Origin: Paraburkholderia sp. BL9I2N2
Lineage (GTDB): Bacteria; Pseudomonadota; Gammaproteobacteria; Burkholderiales; Burkholderiaceae
DNA length: 64,000 nt
Reading direction: 5' to 3'
Assembly (NCBI RefSeq): GCF_004339745.1
Contig: NZ_SMGP01000001.1
Location: 2,852,001 to 2,916,000, forward strand
How positions within the stretch are numbered: position 1 is the first letter of the stretch; the number at the start of each line of letters is the position of its first letter. A program made the translations under genes and the position numbers. The notes beneath the pieces were generated by a model that saw only the letters and a program-made list of their open reading frames with translations, was not told the origin of the DNA and did no database searches. Below, piece after piece: positions 22,868 through 32,913 of the stretch.

Positions 22868-23371
22868 TTAAGCGCCGCCCATGCGAACGACCTTCGCACG
22901 AATGCGCCCGATGATGCTTTTATCAGCAGCGGCAAAGACCTCGCACTGGTGAGGCGTATGTGAGCCCAGCAAATGGCGCTTCAACCCTTCGGGAAAGGCG
23001 AAACCGCGGACGCTAGGACTGCTAGCGCTACCGCGGCAGAGTGGGCAAAGAGCACGCTCTCCAGATCCAAGATCCCCCATCTGCATCGCCGGTCGCGGGT
23101 CGGCGGCATCGAGCACGCGTTCTAAGGCCTTTTCTCTCCAAACCACAAGGTCTTTGTAGTCTTCCAGGCCAACATATCCGTCCAGCAGCCCCCGGACGTC
23201 CATAAGGTCGACGATCACGTAGCGCGACATCGACAGATCGCTCTCTAGCGAACGATTGTCCGCCGCGAGCCTCGTGTTTTCGGCCGCGAGCCGAGCCACT
23301 TCGTATTCCAGCTTGATGAAATCAGCGAGCTTAAGTTCGCGAGGCTTACGGACGGATCTAGTTGCAGGCAT
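22868..23371 (-). CDS. Hypothetical coiled-coil protein with C2H2-like zinc motif
   Basis: 167 aa. A coiled coil at about residues 15-55 (LEYEVARLAAENTRLAADN) is followed by a helical region and a C-terminal C-x2-C ... H-x4-H pattern: CPLCRGSASS and LKRHLLGSH, with a plausible finger length. Start 23371 (AGGTGCG upstream) is chosen over a GTG at 23398. It is convergent with copy B and lies precisely between arrays B and C, so it may be a DNA-binding partner of this region. Function not known. Confidence 0.6.
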   Translation of the reverse strand: MPATRSVRKPRELKLADFIKLEYEVARLAAENTRLAADNRSLESDLSMSRYVIVDLMDVRGLLDGYVGLEDYKDLVVWREKALERVLDAADPRPAMQMGDLGSGERALCPLCRGSASSPSVRGFAFPEGLKRHLLGSHTPHQCEVFAAADKSIIGRIRAKVVRMGGA

Positions 23372-23453
23372 GACGCACCTGAGCAGGAAGATGGGCACCT
23401 AGATTAGCTCAAAGCCGGAGTCGCCCTGCGATGGAAATCGCACACTGCTTAGG

Positions 23454-24032
23454 GGCTACCGTTTTGGTAACCGTTACTGATTCGGTAACCCCGGTTGCCA
23501 AAAAGCAACCGTTGCTGAAATGGCAACCCTTCGCTAACCCTTTCGGAACCCAGCGGTTACCCGTGGGTTCACCGTGGGTTATCGGAGCGTCACCGTGCGT
23601 CACGCGGCGTCACAGGGTTGTTGATTTGACAACGGTTGGCGTTTCGACAACCCCTTGTTGTTTTGACAACCACCGAAGGTGCAGATATCGAGGTGATATC
23701 AGCGCGGTAACGTTTCAGTAACGCACGCGGCGTTACCGACAGACTCTGTCGACGCTCTGTGACAGAACTTGTCCCCAAGGAGCGCAGCGTCTGTCCCATG
23801 GGACAAACCGGTAACGTTACCGGATTATCGACGGTAGCCTTGTAGCGCGAGCAAGGGGATGATTAAACCCGTTTTCGAATCAGGACTAGTCCCCAAATGG
23901 GATACCCTGCAACGCAGGGCAACGCGATGCAACGAGGATGCTTGAAGGAATGCTTGGAGCATCCTGCAAGCATGCGTCTAGGAAGTGCTTAGCACCTGCT
24001 TAGCAAGTGCTCACGGATGCTTGCACCCAAGC
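23454..24032. repeat. Array C: dense run of short palindromes of changing sequence
   Basis: The 747-bp gap 23372-24118 has no gene. Successive palindromes include GTTAC/GTAAC (23473-23489), GGTTGC/GCAACC (23493-23510), GTTGC/GCAAC (23511-23527), GTTGT/ACAAC (23617-23633 and 23657-23670), paired GATATC (23684-23700), GTAACGC/GCGTTAC (23718-23736), TCTGT/ACAGA (23756-23766), TGTCCCATGGGACA (23792-23805), CCGGTAACGTTACCGG (23808-23823), CCCTGC/GCAGGG (23905-23919), ATGCT/AGCAT (23950-23962), GTGCT/AGCAC (23985-23995) and GCTTG/CAAGC (24019-24032). Neighbouring centres are mostly 17-20 bp apart. Arms change together, so self-complementarity is kept. Confidence 0.85.
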
Positions 24033-24118
24033 TCGGCTTTGGTGTGGGGTTTGGTTGGGGCTTTGGTTAAGCAAGTCACGGTGTCATGCTTACGGCCTGC
24101 GGACAATTTGCGGAGTTC

Positions 24119-24550
24119 TCAGACCGGAATGCCGGCGTGTGCCATCGTATATTTGATCCCGGCGTCGAGCGCGGTATTGAGAAGCGTCTTCGCGACCGAC
24201 ACAGAGCCCGCCTTGACTGCGGCTTGGATCTGTTCGCCCAGTGGTGCGGGGTTGGTAAGTGCGTCGGGGATAAGTTTCAGCACGGCGAGCCCCTTTCCCG
24301 TTAGGACTGCGCCATAGACATTGCCGGACATGTCCGCGCTCAAAATCCTCAGATAACCCTCGTCCTTCAACCAATCGATGGTGGCAGAGACGAAGCTGGC
24401 ATCCTCGTCAGTTACGCCACCGTGCTCATCTTTCGGAATATCGAAATCGTGTGGACCGAAGTTGCAGCCCTGCGGAAAGAACGAGTACAGAATCGCGAAT
24501 GCCTCGGAGGCGTACTTGTTGAAGCGATCGATGTTTTCTTGTTCGGCCAT
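24119..24550 (-). CDS. Hypothetical protein, possible winged-helix
   Basis: 143 aa from the ATG at 24550 (MAEQENIDRFNKYASEAFAILY). The middle part DASFVSATIDWLKDEGYLRILS and VYGAVLTGKGLAVL has the look of a winged helix of the kind seen in phage-associated MarR-like or DUF2513-type proteins. The C-terminal helix (VAKTLLNTALDAGIKYTMA) is hydrophobic. A longer reading frame starting at 24616 would run through a terminator hairpin and a TGGCGGGT pair, so I reject it. Last gene of the element before the tRNA. Confidence 0.55.
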   Translation of the reverse strand: MAEQENIDRFNKYASEAFAILYSFFPQGCNFGPHDFDIPKDEHGGVTDEDASFVSATIDWLKDEGYLRILSADMSGNVYGAVLTGKGLAVLKLIPDALTNPAPLGEQIQAAVKAGSVSVAKTLLNTALDAGIKYTMAHAGIPV

Positions 24551-24576
24551 TGTCGTTGGAACAACACTTTCCGGGT

Positions 24577-24596
24577 TGGCGGGTTCTTTGGCGGGT
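24577..24596. repeat. Paired TGGYGGGT motif, copy 5 (right end)
   Basis: TGGCGGGT at 24577-24584 and 24589-24596, 12 bp apart, 41 bp inside the right att copy. Together with copy 1 near the left att copy this suggests integrase arm sites at both ends. Confidence 0.6.
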
Positions 24597-24602
24597 AGAA
24601 AT

Positions 24603-24625
24603 GAAAAACGGGCCAAGAGGCCCGT
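24603..24625 (-). terminator. Terminator supplied by the element for tRNA-Ser
   Basis: ACGGGCC (24608-24614) and GGCCCGT (24619-24625), loop AAGA, with a T-run on the minus strand. It lies 15 bp past the tRNA 3' end and replaces the original terminator now found at 9764-9798. Confidence 0.85.
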
Positions 24626-24636
24626 ATTCAGTGATG

Positions 24637-24653
24637 TCCTGGCGGAGAGAGGG
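24637..24653. repeat. Right attachment-site copy (att core) within tRNA-Ser
   Basis: TCCTGGCGGAGAGAGGG, of which 14 bp are the 3' end of the tRNA gene including CCA. Identical to 9810-9826. Confidence 0.88.
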
Positions 24654-24730
24654 GGATTCGAACCCCCGATAGGCTATTAACCTATACACGCTTTCCAGGC
24701 GTGCGACTTAAACCGCTCATCCATCTCTCC
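24640..24730 (-). tRNA. tRNA-Ser (anticodon GGA)
   Basis: 91 nt including an encoded CCA. The acceptor stem GGAGAG/CTCTCC, the D-arm, the anticodon loop CTGGAAA (anticodon GGA, reading UCC/UCU), a long variable arm typical of serine tRNA, and a T-arm with GGTTCGAATCC are all visible on the minus strand. It remains intact because the element's att copy restores the 3' end. Confidence 0.95.
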
Positions 24731-24790
24731 GGCGGGGAGCCGAATTATAGCAAACTTCGCGCCCTGCGCCAGACCCACGCGCAAACCGGC

Positions 24791-26809
24791 CTAAGGATGC
24801 CGGATATAGTCCACCAACGCCCGCGTGTAAGCGTCCGGTTTGCGGTCAACCAGACTCACGCCGATCGCCACCAGAAAGCCCGCCGGCACGCCGAATACGC
24901 CGGAGCTGATCGGCTCGATCCCGAACCACCGCGCGCCGGCGAAGCCCGTCATCTGCGTGAAGAATGGATACGTGGAGACGATGTAGTAGATGCACACCAC
25001 CAGCCCCGCCACCATACCCGCCACCGCGCCGAGCCGCGTGGTGCGCTTCCAGAACACGCCCAGCACCAGCACCGGAAACAGGCTCGAAGCCGCCAGCGAA
25101 AACGCCGCGCCCACCAGAAACAGAATGTTCCCCGTATTCAGCGACGCCACATACGAGGCAAACAGCGCGACCCCCAGCAACAGAATCTTCGAGATCGTCA
25201 CGCGCCGCTGGCTCGACGCGTTCGGATCGACCATGTGGTAGTACACATCGTGCGACAACGCATTGGCGATGGTGAGCAGCAAACCATCCGCGGTGGAAAG
25301 CGCCGCGGCCAGAGCGCCCGCCGCGATCAGCCCCGACATCACATACGGCAGCCCCGCGATCTCCGGCGCGGCAAGCACGACCATGTCGGGCTGCATCTGA
25401 ATCTCGCTCCAACGCACGATGCCGTCGCCGTTCGTATCGGCGAGGCTGATCAGGCTCGGCTCCACCTTGCGCCATTGCATGAGCCACTGCGGCAAATCCG
25501 AGAAATGATGGCCAACGAGATTGGTCAATATCTCGTACTTGATCAGCACCGCCAGCACCGGCACTGTCAGATAGAACAGCGCGACGAAAAAGAGCGTCCA
25601 TCCGACAGAACGTCTCGCCGAGGCCACCGAGGTGGTCGTGTTATAGCGCGTCAGGATATGTGGCAGGCTCGCCGTGCCGAGCGACAGGCACAGCAGCAGC
25701 GAAAGAAAATTGCGTTCATGGGTGCGCCGGTCTTCATCGTTCACGGCGGGGAACGGCTCATGCATCGGCACGGGTGCGGCGGCACGCATCAGCATTTCAT
25801 CGCGTCGCTGGGTCCAGACGATCTGCGCGGCGGCGGCATCGCGTGGAAACTGTTCGAGCGCCCGCTCGCGCTCGTTGATCTCGCGCAGCGGGCCGTTATG
25901 GCGGCGTAGATCGGCGACCTCTTGCGTGAGACGCAGCTTCTCGTCGACGAACGATTGCGGCAACGTGTCGAGCCGCATCTGCATCAACGCGGCACGGCGT
26001 CGGTAGTCGTCGCGCACGGTCTGCTCGAGCGGCGCGTCGCGCACCTGCTTCTCGAGGCCTTCGACACGCTCCATCAAACGGCCGTAGTTGAATTGCGGCA
26101 CCCAGCCCAGGCCGTCCTTGTGCGCGATCATCGACACGGGAATCAGAATCGCCGCGATCAGGATGATGTACTGCGCGACCTGCGTCCACGTCACGGCACG
26201 CATGCCGCCGAGAAACGAACACACGAGAATGCCAGCGAGTCCGCAGAAGATGCCGACGGCGAAATCCACGCCGATAAAGCGCGTCGCGATCAGCCCGACA
26301 CCCTGGATCTGCGCGACCAGATAAACGAACGAGCACAGGATCGCCGCCAGCGCCGCAAGGCCGCGCACGGCGTTGCTCGAAAAACGCGTGCCGAGAAAAT
26401 CGGGAATCGTGTAGCGCGCGAGCTTGCGCACATACGGCGCGAGCAGGAACGCGACGAGGCAATAGCCGCCGGTCCAGCCCATCAGATACGCGAGACCGTC
26501 ATATCCGGTCGCATAGATCGACCCGGCAAGGCCGATGAACGAGGCCGCCGAAAGCCAGTCGGCCGCCGTCGCCATGCCGTTGAAGGCGGACGGCACGCGC
26601 CGCCCCGCCACGTAGTATTCGACCAGGTCGGAAGTCCGCGATAGTAGACCGATCACTGCATACACCGCGATTGGCACGAACAGAAACACATAGCCGATCC
26701 ACACACCGGGACCGGTGGTGCGCTCGATGCGCCACATCACGTAGATGAAAAGCAGAAAGCCGAGTGTGTAAAGGGCGTAGTAGCGGATCAGCCGGTTCGT
26801 GAGCTTCAT
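24791..26809 (-). CDS. Sodium:solute symporter, VC_2705 family
   Basis: 672 aa. It has about 13 membrane segments of the SSS fold, with VLPTRG-like YYVAGRRVPSAFNGMATAADWLSAASFIGLAG (seen as YYVAGRRVPSAFNGMATA and ADWLSAASFIGLAG) near residue 80 and ALAAALSTADGLLLTIANALSHDVY (seen as ALSTADGLLLTIANALSHD) near 510, hallmarks of acetate/cation symporters of this subfamily. A hydrophilic insert of about 130 residues around 250-380 is longer than in ActP. The start at 26809 is 4 bp after the stop of the DUF4212 gene, and acs follows the same theme upstream, so acetate or short-chain acid uptake is likely. Confidence 0.9.
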   Translation of the reverse strand: MKLTNRLIRYYALYTLGFLLFIYVMWRIERTTGPGVWIGYVFLFVPIAVYAVIGLLSRTSDLVEYYVAGRRVPSAFNGMATAADWLSAASFIGLAGSIYATGYDGLAYLMGWTGGYCLVAFLLAPYVRKLARYTIPDFLGTRFSSNAVRGLAALAAILCSFVYLVAQIQGVGLIATRFIGVDFAVGIFCGLAGILVCSFLGGMRAVTWTQVAQYIILIAAILIPVSMIAHKDGLGWVPQFNYGRLMERVEGLEKQVRDAPLEQTVRDDYRRRAALMQMRLDTLPQSFVDEKLRLTQEVADLRRHNGPLREINERERALEQFPRDAAAAQIVWTQRRDEMLMRAAAPVPMHEPFPAVNDEDRRTHERNFLSLLLCLSLGTASLPHILTRYNTTTSVASARRSVGWTLFFVALFYLTVPVLAVLIKYEILTNLVGHHFSDLPQWLMQWRKVEPSLISLADTNGDGIVRWSEIQMQPDMVVLAAPEIAGLPYVMSGLIAAGALAAALSTADGLLLTIANALSHDVYYHMVDPNASSQRRVTISKILLLGVALFASYVASLNTGNILFLVGAAFSLAASSLFPVLVLGVFWKRTTRLGAVAGMVAGLVVCIYYIVSTYPFFTQMTGFAGARWFGIEPISSGVFGVPAGFLVAIGVSLVDRKPDAYTRALVDYIRHP

Positions 26810-26813
26810 CGGC

Positions 26814-27182
26814 TCAGTTTCCGAGCGCGGTGAGTGCGTCGGCACCGGCGCTGGCGTCCGCTTCCAAAGCGCGTTGCAGCCGGCGGTCGGCGCGCTGCAT
26901 CAGCACGATATAGACGACGATGAGCGCCAGATAGATCAGGATCGCGCCCTGCGCGCCGAAATAGAACGGCAGCCTGAAGCCGCCGACCCGCACCTGCGCC
27001 AAAGCCGGCGCCATCAACGGCAGGACGAACGACACGATGAAGCCCAAGGTCATCAACGTCGCAATCAAGGCGAGGTTGAAACGCCAGTACTTTTGATGCG
27101 CGCGCGCCATCGCTGCCGAGACCGCGGGCGGTTCGGGCGGCGGATTGAGCGTAGCGTGAGAGGAGTGGTGCGGCGCGGCCAT
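26814..27182 (-). CDS. DUF4212 small membrane subunit of the symporter
   Basis: 122 aa with two membrane segments (about residues 42-65 and 75-100: LALIATLMTLGFIVSFVLPL and YFGAQGAILIYLALIVVYIV) and the family signature KYWRFNLALIATLM. DUF4212 proteins are always encoded beside VC_2705-type symporters and are thought to be accessory subunits. The ATG at 27182 is preferred to an upstream TTG. Confidence 0.88.
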   Translation of the reverse strand: MAAPHHSSHATLNPPPEPPAVSAAMARAHQKYWRFNLALIATLMTLGFIVSFVLPLMAPALAQVRVGGFRLPFYFGAQGAILIYLALIVVYIVLMQRADRRLQRALEADASAGADALTALGN

Positions 27183-27330
27183 GCGCCTATGTATCAAAAA
27201 GCCACCGGGCAGGCAATCGGGATTGACCGCGCGGTGGCTTCAACAACGTGGCATCACAACCAAAGTTCTGCGTCGAAGCAAGAGTGTGTCGTTCGACACG
27301 CTCTTGCCGTTCACACGGACAAACCCAGGC

Positions 27331-29313
<1,983 letters not shown>

Positions 29314-29799
29314 CGACAACCCCTTGGTGAAGATGAAACGTAAAACCTGGCCGGCGCGCGTCTGGCGCGCCATGTCTTGTTGACGCCGCAACGTGCGGCG
29401 CGCTGTCTCCAAACCTCGCGCGTCGTTTCACCGATCATCGCGCCACGGCCCGTCACTCTGCATCGACCACTCATGCGGCACTGCAACATGAGTGTGTGCC
29501 GGACGACGTTCCGCTCTCACGCTCAAACATAAGCGCTGCAACTTACCGGCCACTTACGCGCATGGCGCCGGACTGCCAGCGAAAACCCTAACGCGGCTCA
29601 TGTGACGCCAGCGTCGTATGAAGATGCAGCGCGAAGCAACGCATGCTACGCGCTCCGTGACGAACATGTGCTTGACCCGCCACCATATCGTCGAGCATCC
29701 TGAATGCCGCGACACCAGGCGCGCCGGTACGCTGGCTCGCACGGCCTCTTACAATGCTAACTGAACTAGCCGCCTGGATTCCAGCCTGAATCGTTACTC
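29314..29799. other. Intergenic region upstream of acs
   Basis: 486 bp between acs and a degraded transporter gene. Open frames here are short and lack coding bias. No RNA gene, repeat or clear promoter was found. It must contain the acs promoter. Confidence 0.4.
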
Positions 29800-30275
29800 C
29801 TGCTTCTCATCGCCTCGATGCGGCCGGTCGGCAGCAATGCCGGAATTGGTAAATCGATCGTCGACGTTGTCCCCGTCCCTCTGCTCGCGCTGCTGCGCTT
29901 TGTGATCGCGATGGCACTACTGTGGCCGCTTGTGCGCGTGTCAAGACTGCGCCACGTGAAGCGCGATGAATGGTTCAATCTGCTCCTACAGGCACTGTTC
30001 GGCACCTTCGGGTTTACGCTGCCGATGCTGGGCGGCGTGCAACGCACGAGCGCGGTCGCGGCCGGGGGGGCATCACGAGCACGATCCCCGTGGTCGTCGC
30101 GCTGCTTTCATGGCCCATCCTCAAAGAGCGTCCGAACGGTCGGGCACTCGCGTCGATCGCGCTGGCAATCGTCGGGGTGGTTGTCATCAATCTCGCTCAC
30201 GTGGATCAGAGCGCGGGCGGCGAGACATCGTTCACGGGCAATGCCGCCGGTGGCGTCGTGAGCCCTGAAGCATGA
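29800..30275 (+). pseudogene. Broken EamA/DMT transporter remnant
   Basis: Frame 1 from about 29800 reads DMT-type sequence SIVDVVPVPLLALLRFVIAM, LRHVKRDEWFNLLLQALFGT and GVQRTSAVAAG. It then breaks at a run of seven G (30065-30071) and continues in another frame as ITSTIPVVVALLSWPILKERPNGR and ASIALAIVGVVVINLAHVDQ, ending at a TGA at 30273-30275. Only about the first half of a normal 300-aa transporter is left, and the N-terminus also lacks a good start. The frameshift, missing second EamA repeat and missing start make it a pseudogene. A sequencing error in the G-run would not rescue the missing half. Confidence 0.8.
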
Positions 30276-30530
30276 ACGCGCGAGCCGCAATTCGCCACGC
30301 GCGCTGCCTGTCGGGCGCCGCCAACTTGCCCGCCGCAACGCAGCAAATTCACCCGACGCTGTACAATAGCGCGCCTGACGCGAGCTTTTCCGGCCTCCCC
30401 TGGTCGTGCACCGCGCCGTCTACGCCTGGTTTGCGTGCCTGATCCGCGTGCGTGCTGAGGAGTATTGCGCGTGCCGGGTCGGCGCATTTGGTCCATGTTC
30501 CGTCACCTGCGTTTCATCTGACTCTTGCCC

Positions 30531-31142
30531 ATGTCCGCTCCGCGATCCGACTCCGCCCATCAGCGCCGCCCGATGCGCCCGGTCCCTGCCATCATTTTCA
30601 TGAGCCGCTGGCTGCAGTTGCCGCTCTATCTGGGCCTGATCGTCGCCCAGGGCGTCTACGTCGTGCTGTTCCTCAAGGAAGTCTGGCATCTCGTCACGGC
30701 CTCCATGACGCTCGACGAAACTAACATCATGCTGGTCGTGCTCGGCCTGATCGACGTGGTCATGATCTCGAACCTGCTGATCATGGTGATCATCGGCGGG
30801 TATGAAACGTTCGTGTCGCGCCTGGGCGTCGAGGGTCATCCGGACGAACCGGAATGGCTCGACCACGTGAACGCGGGCGTGCTCAAAGTCAAATTGTCGA
30901 TGGCGCTGATCAGCATCTCGTCGATCCATCTGCTGAAGACCTTCATCAGCCCCGATCAGAACACGACGCATACGATCATGTGGCAAGTGATCATCCATGT
31001 CGCGTTCCTCGTCTCGGCGCTCGTGATGGCACTGGTCGACCGCCTCACCACGCATACGCATCCCAAGCATTTCGAAGAGCCCACGGTGCTGCACGCCGTG
31101 GGTGCCGTTAAAGGTTCCACTCCCCTGAAGGCGCACGACTGA
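30531..31142 (+). CDS. UPF0114 family membrane protein
   Basis: 203 aa. About four membrane segments, with the conserved LIDVVMISNLLIMVIIGGYETFVS (seen as LIDVVMISNLLIMVIIGGYE) and LKVKLSMALISISSIHLLK stretches of the YqhA/UPF0114 family. Function unknown. The ATG at 30531 is used; the upstream TTG at 30525 is less likely. A TACAAT -10-like element lies at 30362. It ends 55 bp before the fumarase gene, so they may be co-transcribed. Confidence 0.88.
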   Translation: MSAPRSDSAHQRRPMRPVPAIIFMSRWLQLPLYLGLIVAQGVYVVLFLKEVWHLVTASMTLDETNIMLVVLGLIDVVMISNLLIMVIIGGYETFVSRLGVEGHPDEPEWLDHVNAGVLKVKLSMALISISSIHLLKTFISPDQNTTHTIMWQVIIHVAFLVSALVMALVDRLTTHTHPKHFEEPTVLHAVGAVKGSTPLKAHD

Positions 31143-31197
31143 CCCGCACTGCCCCGCGTGTCTGAAAACAAGCGCCACTGTCCCCACTGAGCTAGCC

Positions 31198-32721
31198 ATG
31201 ACCGTCATCAAACAGGAAGATCTGATTCAGAGCATTGCTGATTCGCTTCAGTACATCAGCTACTACCACCCGCTCGATTACATCCAGGCCTTGGGCCGCG
31301 CCTACGAGCTCGAACAGAGCCCGGCCGCGAAGGATGCCATCGCACAGATTCTCACCAACAGCCGCATGTGCGCCGAAGGCAAGCGCCCGATCTGCCAGGA
31401 CACCGGCATCGTCACGGTGTTCGTGAAGGTCGGTATGAACGTCCGTTGGGACGGTGCGACGATGGGCGTCACCGACATGATCAACGAAGGCGTGCGCCGT
31501 GGTTACCTGAACCCGGACAACGTGCTGCGCGCGTCGATCGTGAGCCCTCCGGAAGGCGGCCGCAAGAACACCAAGGACAACACCCCGGCCGTGATCCACT
31601 ACGAGATCGTGCCGGGCAATACGGTCGACGTGCAGGTGGCGGCCAAGGGTGGCGGCTCGGAAAACAAGTCGAAGTTCGCAATGCTGAATCCGTCGGATTC
31701 GATCGTCGACTGGATTCTGAAGACCGTGCCGACCATGGGCGCGGGCTGGTGCCCGCCGGGCATGCTCGGCATCGGCATCGGCGGCACCGCTGAGAAAGCG
31801 ATGGTGATGGCGAAGGAATCGCTGATGGATCCGATCGACATTCAGGACGTGATCGCACGCGGCCCGAAGGACTGGATCGAAGAACTGCGCGTTGAATTGC
31901 ACGAGAAGGTCAACGCGCTCGGGATCGGCGCGCAAGGTCTCGGCGGTCTCGCCACCGTGCTCGACGTGAAGATCATGGCCGCGCCGACGCACGCCGCGTC
32001 CAAGCCGATCGCGATCATCCCGAACTGCGCGGCTACGCGTCACGCGCACTTCACGCTGGACGGTTCCGGCGTCGCCAAGCTCGAAGCGCCGTCGCTCGAC
32101 GCATGGCCGAAGGTGCAGTGGGAGCCGGACACCGAGAAGAGCAAGCGCGTCGATCTGAACACGCTCACGCCGGAAGAAGTCGCTGCGTGGACGCCGGGCC
32201 AGACGCTGCTGCTGTCAGGCAAGATGTTGACGGGCCGCGACGCGGCCCACAAGCGCATCGCCGACATGCTCGCCAAGGGCGAGAAGCTGCCGGTCGACTT
32301 CACGAACCGCGTGATCTACTACGTCGGCCCGGTCGATCCGGTGCGCGATGAGGCCGTCGGCCCCGCAGGCCCGACCACGGCAACGCGCATGGACAAGTTC
32401 ACCGAGACGATGCTGTCGCAGACCGGCCTGATCTCGATGATCGGCAAAGCGGAGCGCGGCCCCGTCGCCATCGAGGCAATCAAGAAGCACAAGGCCGCGT
32501 ATCTGATGGCCGTGGGTGGCGCGGCGTATCTCGTCTCGAAGGCGATTCGCAGCGCGAAGGTTCTCGCGTTCGAAGACCTTGGCATGGAAGCGATCTACGA
32601 GTTCGACGTGCAGGACATGCCAGTGACGGTGGCTGTCGATTCGAACGGCACTTCCGTTCATCAGACCGGCCCGAAAGAATGGCAAGCAAAGATCGGCAAG
32701 ATTCCAGTCGCGACGGTTTGA
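31198..32721 (+). CDS. fumA: Class I (iron-sulfur) fumarate hydratase
   Basis: 507 aa. Interconverts fumarate and malate in the TCA cycle using a [4Fe-4S] cluster. The N-terminal TTDT-like alpha domain holds the cluster cysteines (RPICQDTG about residue 67, GAGWCPPGMLGIGIGG about 180 and PNCAATRHAHF about 275). The C-terminal beta domain starts near residue 330 with LNTLTPEEVAAW, LLLSGKMLTGRDAAHKR and YYVGPVDPV. The single-chain fusion is the FumA/FumB form, not the two-subunit one. It is oxygen sensitive by family knowledge and followed by a strong terminator. Confidence 0.95.
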   Translation: MTVIKQEDLIQSIADSLQYISYYHPLDYIQALGRAYELEQSPAAKDAIAQILTNSRMCAEGKRPICQDTGIVTVFVKVGMNVRWDGATMGVTDMINEGVRRGYLNPDNVLRASIVSPPEGGRKNTKDNTPAVIHYEIVPGNTVDVQVAAKGGGSENKSKFAMLNPSDSIVDWILKTVPTMGAGWCPPGMLGIGIGGTAEKAMVMAKESLMDPIDIQDVIARGPKDWIEELRVELHEKVNALGIGAQGLGGLATVLDVKIMAAPTHAASKPIAIIPNCAATRHAHFTLDGSGVAKLEAPSLDAWPKVQWEPDTEKSKRVDLNTLTPEEVAAWTPGQTLLLSGKMLTGRDAAHKRIADMLAKGEKLPVDFTNRVIYYVGPVDPVRDEAVGPAGPTTATRMDKFTETMLSQTGLISMIGKAERGPVAIEAIKKHKAAYLMAVGGAAYLVSKAIRSAKVLAFEDLGMEAIYEFDVQDMPVTVAVDSNGTSVHQTGPKEWQAKIGKIPVATV

Positions 32722-32748
32722 TTGGTATTGACATCCGCTGAGTAATTC

Positions 32749-32779
32749 AAAGCCGGGGCCTGAAACCCCGGCTTTTTTT
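32749..32779 (+). terminator. Rho-independent terminator after fumarase
   Basis: Stem AAGCCGGGG (32750-32758) and CCCCGGCTT (32766-32774), 7-base loop, followed by a run of T to 32779. Confidence 0.93.
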
Positions 32780-32913
32780 ATGATGAAATGAGAACGGTAC
32801 GCATCACGCGAAAAACCCTCTAAAATCAGGCGAAAAACTGATATTTTGGCTTGGCTTTTTGCGTTTCGCCGTTTATTGTTCTGGGAAATTCAAAGCCCCT
32901 ACAAGGACACACC

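Larger units (their letters stand above)
9810..24653. mobile_element. Integrated element at tRNA-Ser(GGA), about 14.8 kb
   Basis: The boundaries are 17-bp direct repeats TCCTGGCGGAGAGAGGG (9810-9826 and 24637-24653). The right copy is the 3' end of an intact tRNA-Ser, and the left copy sits next to what looks like the tRNA's original terminator. An integrase gene starts 146 bp inside the left end. The content is regulators, small hypotheticals, a tail-fibre cassette and membrane proteins, with generally lower GC and more mixed codon use than the flanks. No capsid, portal, terminase, protease or lysis genes are seen. It may be a phage satellite, an integrative island or a decayed prophage. The four palindrome arrays inside it are listed separately. 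Confidence 0.9.

Noticed and set aside
23454..24032. Array C considered as a CRISPR array
   Set aside because: There is no constant repeat with unique spacers of equal length, and no cas gene in the window. Units are short palindromes of changing sequence.
24551..24616. N-terminal extension of the protein ending at 24119
   Set aside because: The extra codons would start inside the terminator hairpin and cross a TGGCGGGT pair. The ATG at 24550 fits better.
24701..25909. 402-codon plus-strand frame opposite the symporter
   Set aside because: Low-complexity Arg/His/Gln composition typical of an antisense shadow, while the minus frame encodes a clear transporter.
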